Shown: positions 1 to 10,570 of the stretch, piece by piece
Layout of the letters: the number at the start of each line of letters is the position of its first letter
How positions within the stretch are numbered: the first letter of the stretch is position 1
Made by a program: the position numbers and the translations under genes
Assembly (NCBI RefSeq): GCF_008016455.1
Contig: NZ_SAXU01000001.1
Location: 1,302,001 to 1,366,000, forward strand
Source: Brachyspira aalborgi
GTDB lineage: Bacteria; Spirochaetota; Brachyspiria; Brachyspirales; Brachyspiraceae
Reading direction: 5' to 3'
DNA: 64,000 bases
The notes under the pieces: generated by a model
Seen by the model: the letters and a program-made list of their open reading frames with translations, nothing else
Told to the model about the DNA's origin: nothing
The model's database searches: none

Positions 1-55
1 ATTTTTAAACTTATTGTATAAATTAAAAGTTAGTTAAAAAATATTTAAATTGTTA

Positions 56-83
56 TTGACTAATTTTTTAAATATTGTATAAT
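56..83 (+). promoter_or_regulatory. Promoter of first vsp gene
   Basis: TTGACT (56-61) and TATAAT (78-83) are separated by 16 bp, which predicts transcription from about position 90. The next convincing gene, vsp, starts at 665, so the leader would be about 575 nt long. The spacer and flanks resemble the promoter of the second vsp gene (20654-20681, minus strand), which supports the assignment. Confidence 0.6.
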
Positions 84-150
84 TTAATTAAATATTAATT
101 TTATTGATAGAGTTATGATAGTAAAATATTTATCTTATAGTTTAGGTTAC

Positions 151-213
151 CGTCAACCGTCAACCGTCAACCGTCAACCGTCAACCGTCAACCGTCAACC
201 GTCAACCGTCAAC
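151..213. repeat. 7-bp tandem repeat (CGTCAAC)9
   Basis: Nine perfect head-to-tail copies of the 7-bp unit CGTCAAC fill 151-213. They lie about 60 nt downstream of the predicted vsp transcription start and about 450 nt before the vsp start codon. The unit is far more GC-rich than its surroundings. Copy-number change by slippage would alter leader length and would shift any frame translated through it, because 7 is not a multiple of 3. Confidence 0.97.
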
Positions 214-417
214 CATGAGATAAATTTATTCTTTGCAAAATTTTTATATAAGTTAGTTCAGTTATTTTTTAATATAATTCATTGCGGGCTTAAAAAATTT
301 AAGGCTTGGCAATCAACTTTTAAAAAATTTAATTTTAATAATTTTGAAATAATAAGTCTTTTAGATTATGGCTTTTGCTATAATTACGGCTTTAATCATA
401 ATGAGAATAATCTAAAA

Positions 418-567
418 AATTATAATCCTTCGGTTAATGAAAATTATAATTTTGCATTCGGTGAAAATTGCAATTTCGTAAAATATTTTAATTACGATTT
501 TATAAACATTGAAAGCAAAAATTATAATTTGTCAAAAATCGGAAATTATAATTCTTTAAATGGTTCT
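418..567 (+). repeat. Degenerate 24-bp repeats in the vsp leader
   Basis: The near-palindromic motif AATTATAAT or a close variant recurs at 418, 442, 466, 490, 520 and 544. The spacing is 24, 24, 24, 30 and 24 bp. In one frame each unit encodes an Asn-Tyr-Asn-like start followed by about five variable residues. All spacings are multiples of 6, so the block may be a decayed repetitive coding sequence or a regularly phased array of binding or structural sites. It sits in the untranslated leader of vsp. Confidence 0.7.
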
Positions 568-664
568 TGTTATGGTTTTTGGCGTATTTATTGCATTTGC
601 GATAATTTGAAGGATTTTTTATTTAATACGAAAAATCAAAAAAATTTTAAAAAGGAGAGAGAAA

Positions 665-1798
665 ATGAAAAAGATTTTTCTAACAACAATAGCTTTGCTT
701 TCTATGGCAAGCGCAACAATTTTCGGTATGTATGGTCCAGATTCAGATTGGATATTTTTTCTTACCGATGGAAACAGATTTAGAGCAAGAGCCGACCAAT
801 TAGGTTTTACGCTTGGAAACGACACTATTAAAGGAACTTTTGGCTTCAGAAACAAAGGTTTCGGCGGACAGTTTGGCAAAATGCTAAACACAACGGATGG
901 AGTAAATTATAACTTTAATCCTACAATTTCAATGGGACTTGGTTATACTTCTTCTTTAATCAGCGTTGGCGTTGGCTATAATGCAACCATAGGCTCGCAA
1001 AGATGGACAAAATATAACGGTAAAGCGGAAGGCAAAAAGACAGAAGCCGTAGCTCATACGCCTGTATTAGTTTTGAATGCAATGGATAATGCATTTAGAA
1101 TGGCTATTCCTATTCAAGTGGTTAATCTAGCAGACAAACGTGAAAACGGAGATAAAAGCAGATTCACCGCAGTAAGTTTGGACGCTCAATTTAGATATTA
1201 TACGGGTTTAGATTTCCTTCCTCAAATTAGATTATATTTAAGATATGGTAATTACGGTTATGAAGCTACTGAAGGAGGCACGAAAGATAAAGGCACATTT
1301 GCAGAAACTTTTGGATTTGATTTTAGATTATGGTTTGGTTCAATGGTTGAAGAAGTTGCGATTAATCCTATAATCAAAATTCAATATAACGGCGCTTTAG
1401 GAAAACAACATAATCAAACGAGAATTCAAGCCGCCGATTTGGTTAGTGCTACAACGACTATTGGCAGTTCAGGCTATACTCCTACTTGGGCAAAAGGCGC
1501 TTGGGATTTGAAAATAATTCCAGCTTTGGGAATAACTGCAAACAGCGATATAGTTTCATTGTATGTTGAGCCTTCATTAGGTTTCCAAATTAATCAAAAA
1601 GGAAGCGCAACAGACAACAAAGTTAAAGAACTTTACAGTTTATATTATGGCGCTTATGCAGAAATTTATATTACGCCTTTGAAAAACCTTGAATGGTATT
1701 TTGAAGTAGATTTAAATAACGGCGGAACTACTGCAGACCAAAGCGCTATAACATTTGCAAGCACTACGGGAATAACTTGGTATTTGCCAGCGCTTTAA
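665..1798 (+). CDS. vsp: Variable surface protein (Vsp family)
   Basis: This 377-aa exported protein belongs to the Brachyspira Vsp family of abundant outer-envelope proteins. The ATG at 665 follows AAAGGAGAG at the usual distance. Residues 1-21 form a signal peptide (MKKIFLTTIALLSMASATIF) followed by a mature start near GMYG. The body is rich in short alternating aromatic and glycine segments, as in beta-barrel outer membrane proteins. The chain ends in a hydrophobic strand finishing TWYLPAL, like a barrel C-terminal signature. It is homologous throughout to the protein encoded at 19160-20347: the first 55 residues and the last 10 are nearly identical, while internal loops differ in length and sequence. 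The single-gene unit has a long repeat-bearing leader and its own terminator. Family assignment is confident; the exact function of Vsp proteins is not known. Confidence 0.92.
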   Translation: MKKIFLTTIALLSMASATIFGMYGPDSDWIFFLTDGNRFRARADQLGFTLGNDTIKGTFGFRNKGFGGQFGKMLNTTDGVNYNFNPTISMGLGYTSSLISVGVGYNATIGSQRWTKYNGKAEGKKTEAVAHTPVLVLNAMDNAFRMAIPIQVVNLADKRENGDKSRFTAVSLDAQFRYYTGLDFLPQIRLYLRYGNYGYEATEGGTKDKGTFAETFGFDFRLWFGSMVEEVAINPIIKIQYNGALGKQHNQTRIQAADLVSATTTIGSSGYTPTWAKGAWDLKIIPALGITANSDIVSLYVEPSLGFQINQKGSATDNKVKELYSLYYGAYAEIYITPLKNLEWYFEVDLNNGGTTADQSAITFASTTGITWYLPAL

Positions 1799-1822
1799 TA
1801 AATAGAAAGTAAATAAATTTAT

Positions 1823-1862
1823 AATAAGGGACTTGTCGATTGGCGAGTTCCTTATTTATAAG
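1823..1862 (+). terminator. Rho-independent terminator of vsp
   Basis: The arms AATAAGGGACTTG and CGAGTTCCTTATT pair with two G-U pairs around an 8-nt loop. A weak T-rich tract (about 1861-1872) follows. It lies 25 nt after the vsp stop codon. Confidence 0.75.
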
Positions 1863-1963
1863 TTTTTTCTTTTGGAAAGAAATTCTTTTATTTTTTTGAT
1901 ACCAAAAAGAATAAATAATTTTTGTTATCAAAAAAGAATAAGAATTTTAATTTGCTTTACCAA

Positions 1964-2070
1964 AGGTTAGTAGAGAGATAAAAAGAAATAGTTTTTTTCT
2001 TATTTTATTTGATATTAAAAAAGTAAGATTAAAAATTTGATTTACTTTAAAGAAGGTTAGTAGAGCGATA
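1964..2070. repeat. Direct repeat pair, about 90 bp apart
   Basis: The core AAGGTTAGTAGAGNGATA occurs at 1964-1980 and again at 2054-2070, and the 20-30 bp on either side are also similar but degenerate. The surrounding stretch 1863-2200 has no credible gene. It looks like an old tandem duplication of non-coding DNA downstream of vsp. Confidence 0.65.
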
Positions 2071-2197
2071 AAAACAAGAATTTTAATTTAATAATAAAGT
2101 AAAAATTTAAATTGCATCTTTCTTATACAGAGGATTATTCTCAAATCCTTTGTATTTCCTATAATTTTGGCGTCTTTCGTTTGTTGCGGACGGAGGG

Positions 2198-2236
2198 CGC
2201 TTTAATTAATTAGAAAGTAAATAATTAAAAACAAGG
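2198..2236 (+). pseudogene. Relic of a vsp 3' end
   Basis: The sequence GCGCTTTAAT followed within a few bases by AGAAAGTAAATAA matches the last codons, stop and 3' flank of the upstream vsp gene (about 1791-1816). The remainder of the gene is absent. I read it as the scar of a duplicated or recombined vsp copy, although only about 30 bp match. Confidence 0.4.
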
Positions 2237-2242
2237 GGGAAG

Positions 2243-2331
2243 CCCTTGTATGCTATTACAGAAAAAGCATACAAGGGGTAAAAACCACTTGTTATTATAT
2301 TTTTAAACAACAAGTGGCTTTAGCCCCTTGT
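2243..2331. repeat. Two consecutive palindromes, the second nested
   Basis: The first palindrome pairs CCCTTGTATGCT (from 2243) with AGCATACAAGGG (to 2277). The second spans 2271-2331: the outer arms ACAAGGGG and CCCCTTGT flank inner arms CCACTTGTT and AACAAGTGG. The ACAAGGGG block is shared by both structures, so they are mutually exclusive. The following 2332-2604 is AT-rich and shows nothing recognisable. The structure lies between vsp and the 5S gene, where convergent transcripts would meet. Confidence 0.7.
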
Positions 2332-2602
2332 ACAATATTATCAAATTTATTATGCAACAAAAATAAGACACTTAAAAATTTAAATGCCTTCAAAAATTGA
2401 GATATATAAAATTTAAAATACAATTATGGCTTTGTTTAACGAAATTATAGTATTTTTAGTTATCATATAAAATCCATTACTTATTTGTAATTTAATTTAT
2501 TTATATCGAAATTATACAATCTTTTAAAATAATGTCAACATAATTAATTTAAATATTTTTAATTTACAAAAAATTTTGAACATTGATTAAAAATAAATTA
2601 TA

Positions 2603-2638
2603 TAAAAAATCCCAACAGATAAAATCTATTGGGATTAA
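2603..2638 (-). terminator. Terminator of the 23S-5S unit
   Basis: Reading the minus strand, AATCCCAA pairs with TTGGGATT, and inner arms AGAT and ATCT extend the stem around a 3-nt loop. A T-rich run follows downstream. The hairpin starts about 14 nt past the 5S 3' end. Confidence 0.85.
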
Positions 2639-2651
2639 ATATATAATATAT

Positions 2652-2769
2652 ACCCGGCAACTTTCTACTCTCCCATAAAGCTACCCTTATAGTACCATTG
2701 ACGATGAAAGGCTTAACTGCCGTGTTCGGAATGGGAACGGGTGTATCACTTTCTCTATGGTCGCCGAAA
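2652..2769 (-). rRNA. rrf: 5S ribosomal RNA
   Basis: The minus strand reads as a canonical 5S RNA of about 118 nt. It contains the conserved block CCCATTCCGAACACGG, and complementary ends (CGGCGACCA near the 5' end and TTGCCGGG near the 3' end). It lies about 115 nt downstream of the 23S 3' end, is co-oriented with it and is followed by a strong terminator. The ends are estimated from the terminal helix. Confidence 0.95.
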
Positions 2770-2796
2770 TAATATTAACAAATTAAAGAACTTTAT

Positions 2797-2820
2797 TCTT
2801 TGTCAGATATATAAGAGCGC
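2797..2820 (-). other. 23S processing stem, 3' arm
   Basis: This segment is complementary to 6099-6121 over about 23 bp with a single mismatch. A second, shorter match (2826-2834 with 5933-5941) is nested inside it. Together they bracket the whole 23S gene and would form the long precursor stem normally cut by RNase III. Confidence 0.75.
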
Positions 2821-2884
2821 AGATTGTCTCATTCTTTATCTATCGTTTAATTAATTTGAAAAACAAAAGAAGAAAACGATAATA

Positions 2885-5870
<2,986 letters not shown>

Positions 5871-6098
5871 ATTATCCTTTCCTTCTTTAACTAAAGATAA
5901 ATTAAAAATTTAAAAATCAAATATGCTCTTGAATGAGACTTTAGCTAAAAAGCTGTTTCTTCTAATTCTTTAGTAACTTTCCGCTTATTGTTTCTACTCT
6001 AAGACACACAATCTAATTGTGTATTTTAATTATTTAGTGAAGATTTTTTAAATGCCGATTTCCGTTTTATTGGAAAAATACTTTCTAAAAAATCTACG

Positions 6099-6121
6099 CT
6101 CTTATATATCTGTCAAAGAAC
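6099..6121 (-). other. 23S processing stem, 5' arm
   Basis: This is the partner of 2797-2820. The minus-strand sequence TCTTTGACAGATATATAAGA is the inverse of that found downstream of the 23S gene, with one mismatch. It lies about 45 nt downstream of the predicted start of transcription. Confidence 0.75.
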
Positions 6122-6161
6122 TTATACCTCAATATTTTTTATTTTTAATTGAGGTTATTGA

Positions 6162-6189
6162 ATAATACCATATTTAAAAAAAATAGCAA
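6162..6189 (-). promoter_or_regulatory. Candidate promoter of 23S-5S
   Basis: On the minus strand TTGCTA (6184-6189) and TATTAT (6162-6167) are 16 bp apart, with a T-rich spacer like that of the 16S promoter. The predicted start is near 6155, upstream of the processing stem. The -35 box is weaker than that of the 16S promoter. Confidence 0.45.
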
Positions 6190-6376
6190 TAGTTTTTTAA
6201 CCTAAATTTTCAATTTTTTTAATTTTTTTTAAATTTTTTACTAATTTATTCCCAATAATCATACATTTAATACATATTTTTAAAAATTATTAATTGTTAT
6301 TTTATAAAATCGCTTGAATTTGAGTTTTTTATTAATTTATTTCTTTGGAGATGTAGGTAATCTATATAAAATAAAT

Positions 6377-8827
6377 TTAACGGATATTCTTTAATTTAAA
6401 TTTTTTAATAAAGCAATATATTGCATAAATAATTAATATTGATAAAACTATAATATGCAATATTACGCTTATGTAATTTGCTATATTAAAATATTTAGCC
6501 GTTCCCCAATCAACTTTTTGAAAAGATAAAAATTTGTTTAAATTTTCAAAATCGTTTTTATCGAAACCGCTAAATTGCGGATAATTTTCGTTAAAAAATA
6601 TTAAGCTTCTTGGGTCGGTAAAATTAAACTTATTATCGACTATTTTAAATGGACATCCCAATTCCTTTGCCTTAAATGTCTCAAGAAAATAACCATAAAT
6701 AGGTTCGTAAGGAAATCTTGAAGAGTTTAATTTGTAAGTCCCATTTAGATAATCTTGCATATTATTAAATTCGTTTTTATCGTTAATACTATTTACTTTA
6801 AATTTGTTATGATTATTTTTTATCTCTTTATAAACATTTTTATCAAACGATATATTTAAATTTTTATAACTAGTATTATAATTTCTTATTAATATAAATT
6901 TAAATGAAAACAATATTATCGTAATAAAAATTGAGATTAAAATTATTTTTTTATAAATAAACGCATATTTATTTTTTATATTTTTAAGCAAAAGAATAAA
7001 TATAAATATTATAGGCGAAATCCATACGCTCGCCATTCTTAAATGAATATTTACTCCTCTTAATTTTTTGAAAGACGAACGAATTAATCCGTCTGCAAAA
7101 AATATATCAAAATATAAATAAATTAAAATTATAGTTAATATTATGTTAAATTTATTTTTATCTACAAAATTAATAAAATCTTTCTTTGAATATTTGAAGG
7201 CAAAAAATATTATAATTATAAAAATTATTAAAGGCAAAGATATATCCGCTTCCCATATTAACCGTTCAAAACCAATTAGGTTAATACTGCCTATAACCAA
7301 ATCTAAAATAGGATACCATATTATATTGGATATATTTTCGATAAGTAATTTTGGGTCGTTCGTATATAATCCCCAAGGTCCCCTATCTATTTTAGAACCT
7401 AAAATTAAAGAAGGTATAAATTTAGAAATCGCCATTATTATTCCAAGCATAGCCGAAATTATTATGGATACGCTTTGTAAAATAAATTTTTTATTAGGTT
7501 TGAATAAAATACAGGCTACCCCCAATAAACTAAAACATGTGAGAAAAAATATTGTTTGCATAGCTCCGCCAAATATCATAATCGAAAACGATAAAGCGCT
7601 TATAATTATCCTTATAAAAGGATTTAGTCTATCGGAAAAAGACGCCAATATTATAACGGCTGTAAAAGGATGATATAAAAAAGCCCAATGCCCAACCATT
7701 ATATGATGAATATAATAACCCGTGCATGAAAATAATATTGCAGCTGTTAATGATATTTCAAAAGAGCATTTTAATATGTCTTTTGCGATATAATAAAACG
7801 ATATAAAACCTATAATAACAAATATAAATATTGATAATAAATAAGCATTCCAAAAAGGCATTAAATATCGTAAAAAATAAAATATAGAAAATTGGTCGTA
7901 TTGAGGATTTGGATAAGATAAAGTTCCCGCTCCGAATAACGGCGAAGCAAATTCTATATTAAATATTCCGTTATTTTGAGCGTATAACAACATAGAATAG
8001 GCTCTTGGAATTATTAAAGAAAAATCATGTCCAACAAAAGGATAGCTTGAATTTATTATAAATATATATAATGCTCCAATAAATATAGCCGTAAAAATTA
8101 AAATAAATTTTTCATTTTTAGAATTAAATAATAACGAATATATTTTATCTGCAAACTTATTAATTAATAAAAGTGTCAGTAATAGTATCGTAATAGTGTA
8201 TATATGTCCCGCCATATTTTTACTAGACAATATGCATAAATAAGTGGCGATAAAAATAGATAATGAAATTAATATGGGAAATATAATATTTATCAATTTT
8301 TCAATATTATAATTTATTATCAATAAAAATAATAATAAATAAATTATTAATACAATACAACTTACGATAATACTAAATTTAATTTTTAAAACATAATTAA
8401 TATTATCAATATTTTCTTCTTCAATTCCATCTAATCTTTTATCTGAAATAAAATTCCCATAAGGACTTCCATCGAATTCCATTTCGGCATTTTTCATATA
8501 ATCGGGCAAATTAGATAAATTTGGATAAACGCCATAAATATCGCTATTTCTAAAAATTTTATCATAATATCTAATTCTAAAGTTATAAACATAATCTGTA
8601 ATATTTTCGTTGGTGAGTAAATAATTATTCAGACTTTTTTCGTCCAATTCATTATTTACAATATTACTTAAATTATTTAAATCCAAAGTTCGCTCGATAT
8701 TCAATTTGAAATTGCTTAAATATCCAATTCTGCTTTTAGAACCCAAGATTGATAAAATTATCAAGGCAATAATTGTGATAATTACAAACGAAATGTAAAT
8801 TATTAGAAATAATTTTTTGTTTTTCAT
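6377..8827 (-). CDS. Large multi-pass membrane protein (possible GT-C/YfhO-like)
   Basis: This 816-aa protein starts at an ATG preceded by AAAAGGAAAG. It has an N-terminal membrane segment (about residues 6-28), then a soluble segment to about 145 that is probably outside the membrane. At least ten more hydrophobic segments follow to about 640, then a second soluble region (about 650-780) and a C-terminal anchor (about 785-806). This layout of many helices with a periplasmic loop after the first helix resembles GT-C-fold glycosyltransferases and YfhO-like proteins. I cannot point to a conserved catalytic motif, so transfer of a lipid-linked sugar is only a guess. It stands alone between the rRNA unit and the transporter operon. 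Confidence 0.55.
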   Translation of the reverse strand: MKNKKLFLIIYISFVIITIIALIILSILGSKSRIGYLSNFKLNIERTLDLNNLSNIVNNELDEKSLNNYLLTNENITDYVYNFRIRYYDKIFRNSDIYGVYPNLSNLPDYMKNAEMEFDGSPYGNFISDKRLDGIEEENIDNINYVLKIKFSIIVSCIVLIIYLLLFLLIINYNIEKLINIIFPILISLSIFIATYLCILSSKNMAGHIYTITILLLTLLLINKFADKIYSLLFNSKNEKFILIFTAIFIGALYIFIINSSYPFVGHDFSLIIPRAYSMLLYAQNNGIFNIEFASPLFGAGTLSYPNPQYDQFSIFYFLRYLMPFWNAYLLSIFIFVIIGFISFYYIAKDILKCSFEISLTAAILFSCTGYYIHHIMVGHWAFLYHPFTAVIILASFSDRLNPFIRIIISALSFSIMIFGGAMQTIFFLTCFSLLGVACILFKPNKKFILQSVSIIISAMLGIIMAISKFIPSLILGSKIDRGPWGLYTNDPKLLIENISNIIWYPILDLVIGSINLIGFERLIWEADISLPLIIFIIIIFFAFKYSKKDFINFVDKNKFNIILTIILIYLYFDIFFADGLIRSSFKKLRGVNIHLRMASVWISPIIFIFILLLKNIKNKYAFIYKKIILISIFITIILFSFKFILIRNYNTSYKNLNISFDKNVYKEIKNNHNKFKVNSINDKNEFNNMQDYLNGTYKLNSSRFPYEPIYGYFLETFKAKELGCPFKIVDNKFNFTDPRSLIFFNENYPQFSGFDKNDFENLNKFLSFQKVDWGTAKYFNIANYISVILHIIVLSILIIYAIYCFIKKFKLKNIR

Positions 8828-9289
8828 AATTCTTTCCTTTTAGAAATAAATTTTAATATGCTAAATAGAGCATAAATATTTTGAGATTTAATTTTTGCAA
8901 TAATGAATTCAGTTTTAACGGAGTAAAACTTTATGATAAATTTTATATAATTTAATAGCGTTGGTAATACATTTACTACATTTTTAGAAATGACAATGCG
9001 GCGTGAAGTGAAGTGAAGTGAAGTGAAGTGAAGTGAAGTGAAGTGTCACAAGCATAATCTACTACCATATTTATATCTTTTTTAATTTTTGTTAGACTAA
9101 TTTTAACATGTTAAATAAAAATGTCAATAGTAAAAAAATCAATTTTTAAGGTTGTATTACTTCGTTTCACTCTCAATGATATAGCAATTATGGTGAAGAT
9201 TAGTCAAATACTTTATTAGGTTCTTTTTTCTCAAAGTCGTTGTCGTGGTTTATTCTATGGTAAAGATTAATTTATTCTAATAATTATTA
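8828..9289. other. Gene-free spacer with hairpin
   Basis: This spacer separates two divergently transcribed units. It holds the start region of the membrane protein, a 7-bp-stem hairpin (AGTTTTA/TAAAACT, 8911-8930), and a pentanucleotide tandem repeat at 9003. The palindrome TTAACATGTTAA lies near 9105. I see no coding sequence in it. Confidence 0.6.
9003..9045. repeat. Pentanucleotide tandem repeat (GTGAA)8
   Basis: Eight perfect GTGAA units plus a partial GTG occupy 9003-9045, about 245 bp upstream of the symporter promoter. It is not within a gene. Its length makes it prone to slippage. Confidence 0.95.
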
Positions 9290-9318
9290 TTGACAAAAAA
9301 TACTATAAATAGTATAAT
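9290..9318 (+). promoter_or_regulatory. Consensus promoter of the met transport operon
   Basis: TTGACA (9290-9295) and TATAAT (9313-9318) are exactly 17 bp apart, a perfect vegetative promoter. Transcription would start near 9325 and leave only about 26 nt before the ATG, too short for a SAM riboswitch. Confidence 0.85.
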
Positions 9319-9350
9319 ATAGCCTTAAAAAATATTAAGAGAGGATAAAA

Positions 9351-10538
9351 ATGTCTGATTTAAATGAATTAACACTTCAGAAAACTAAAAAGGATTACTT
9401 TTTAATTAAACTTTTTATTGGTATTGCATTAGGCATAATTATAGGCATATATTCTAATGAAGGAATAATAAATGTAATACAGTCTATAAAATATATTCTT
9501 AATCAAGTTATATCTTTTATGGTCCCTTTAATAGTTTTAGGATTTATAGCTCCAGCAATTACCAAAATGGGAGATAAAGCGAGCAAAATGTTGGGAGTTA
9601 TACTTATTATAGCTTATGCTTCTTCCGTATGTGCCGCTTTATTTTCCACGATAGCTGGATATACGATTATACCTAACTTAAATATACCTTCAAATGTAGA
9701 GGGTTTAAGAAAATTACCAGAGATAATATTTAAATTAGATATAAGCCCAGTTTTTTCGGTTATAACGGCATTATTTTTGGCTATATGCGGCGGAGTTGCC
9801 GTAGTAAAAACTAAATCCGAATATTTTAAAAACTTGTTAAACGAGCTTAACGATATAATGCTATTTTTAGTTAGTAAAGTCGTAGTGCCAATACTTCCCG
9901 TTTATATAGGAACAACATTTGCAACTTTATCATACGAAGGCGCTATAATAAAAAGAGTTCCCGTGTTTTTAATAGTTATATTGATAGTTATTATAGGACA
10001 TTTTATTTGGCTTGCTTTATTATATTCTATAGCTGGAATAATATCTAAAAGAAATCCTTTAAGAATATTAAAGCATTACGGACCAGCATATCTTACGGCT
10101 GTAGGCACAATGTCTTCCGCTGCAACTTTGCCCGTAGCTTTACAATGCGCTAATAAATCTGACGCTTTAGATAAAGATATTGTAAATTTTGCAATACCAA
10201 TGGGGGCTACAATTCATTTATGCGGTTCTGTTTTAACGGAAACTTTTTTCGTAATGACTATATCAAAATTATTATACGATTCTATTCCAAGCGTTGGAAC
10301 TATGATATTGTTTTGCATATTATTAGGAATTTTCGCCGTTGGGGCGCCTGGCGTTCCAGGAGGAACCGTTGTCGCTTCTTTAGGAATTATCATATCGATT
10401 TTAGGATTTGATAATGACGGAACGGCTTTAGTTTTAGCAATTTTTGCCTTGCAAGATAGCTTTGGAACGGCTTGCAATATTACGGGAGACGGAGCTATAG
10501 CTTTAATGCTTCAAGGAATATTTAAAAAAGGACAATAA
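9351..10538 (+). CDS. Dicarboxylate/amino acid:cation symporter
   Basis: This 395-aa protein belongs to the DctA/GltP (SDF, DAACS) family of Na+- or H+-coupled carriers. It sits in the inner membrane with about eight transmembrane helices and two re-entrant hairpins. The family's serine-rich hairpin motif appears as SSAATLPVALQCA around residue 262, and a Gly-rich segment GAPGVPGGT lies near 330. The C-terminal helix carries the substrate- and ion-binding region (DSFGTACNITGDG). The start follows GAGAGG. It is the first gene of the 9.3-16.8 kb operon. The specific substrate, which could be Glu, Asp, Ser, Thr or a dicarboxylate, cannot be read from sequence alone. Confidence 0.88.
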   Translation: MSDLNELTLQKTKKDYFLIKLFIGIALGIIIGIYSNEGIINVIQSIKYILNQVISFMVPLIVLGFIAPAITKMGDKASKMLGVILIIAYASSVCAALFSTIAGYTIIPNLNIPSNVEGLRKLPEIIFKLDISPVFSVITALFLAICGGVAVVKTKSEYFKNLLNELNDIMLFLVSKVVVPILPVYIGTTFATLSYEGAIIKRVPVFLIVILIVIIGHFIWLALLYSIAGIISKRNPLRILKHYGPAYLTAVGTMSSAATLPVALQCANKSDALDKDIVNFAIPMGATIHLCGSVLTETFFVMTISKLLYDSIPSVGTMILFCILLGIFAVGAPGVPGGTVVASLGIIISILGFDNDGTALVLAIFALQDSFGTACNITGDGAIALMLQGIFKKGQ

Positions 10539-10570
10539 AAATTTAATAAAATACATAGAGAAGATAAAAA

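Larger units (their letters stand above)
5871..6376. other. 23S leader and promoter region, no gene
   Basis: This stretch holds the 23S precursor leader, the 5' arm of the processing stem (6099-6121), the element AAGTTCTTTGACAG shared with the 16S leader (minus strand, about 6110-6125), an AT-rich hairpin (6127-6155) and the 23S promoter. From 6190 to 6376 it is AT-rich sequence downstream of the membrane-protein gene, with no clear terminator. I see no coding sequence in it. Confidence 0.7.

Noticed and set aside
151-213. CRISPR array
   Set aside because: The units are only 7 bp and directly adjacent, with no spacers; it is a simple tandem repeat.
115-783. 222-codon ORF across the vsp leader
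   Set aside because: It has a weak ribosome binding site, extremely low-complexity composition and overlaps the vsp start in another frame. I treat it as leader sequence and possibly a relic, although its unbroken length is mentioned in the findings.
7143-7673. 176-codon plus-strand ORF
   Set aside because: It is antisense to the middle of the 816-aa membrane protein gene and reflects AT-rich hydrophobic codons; no start signal is present.
9296-9350. SAM riboswitch before the Met transport operon
   Set aside because: The perfect promoter leaves only about 26 nt of leader, too little for any SAM riboswitch.
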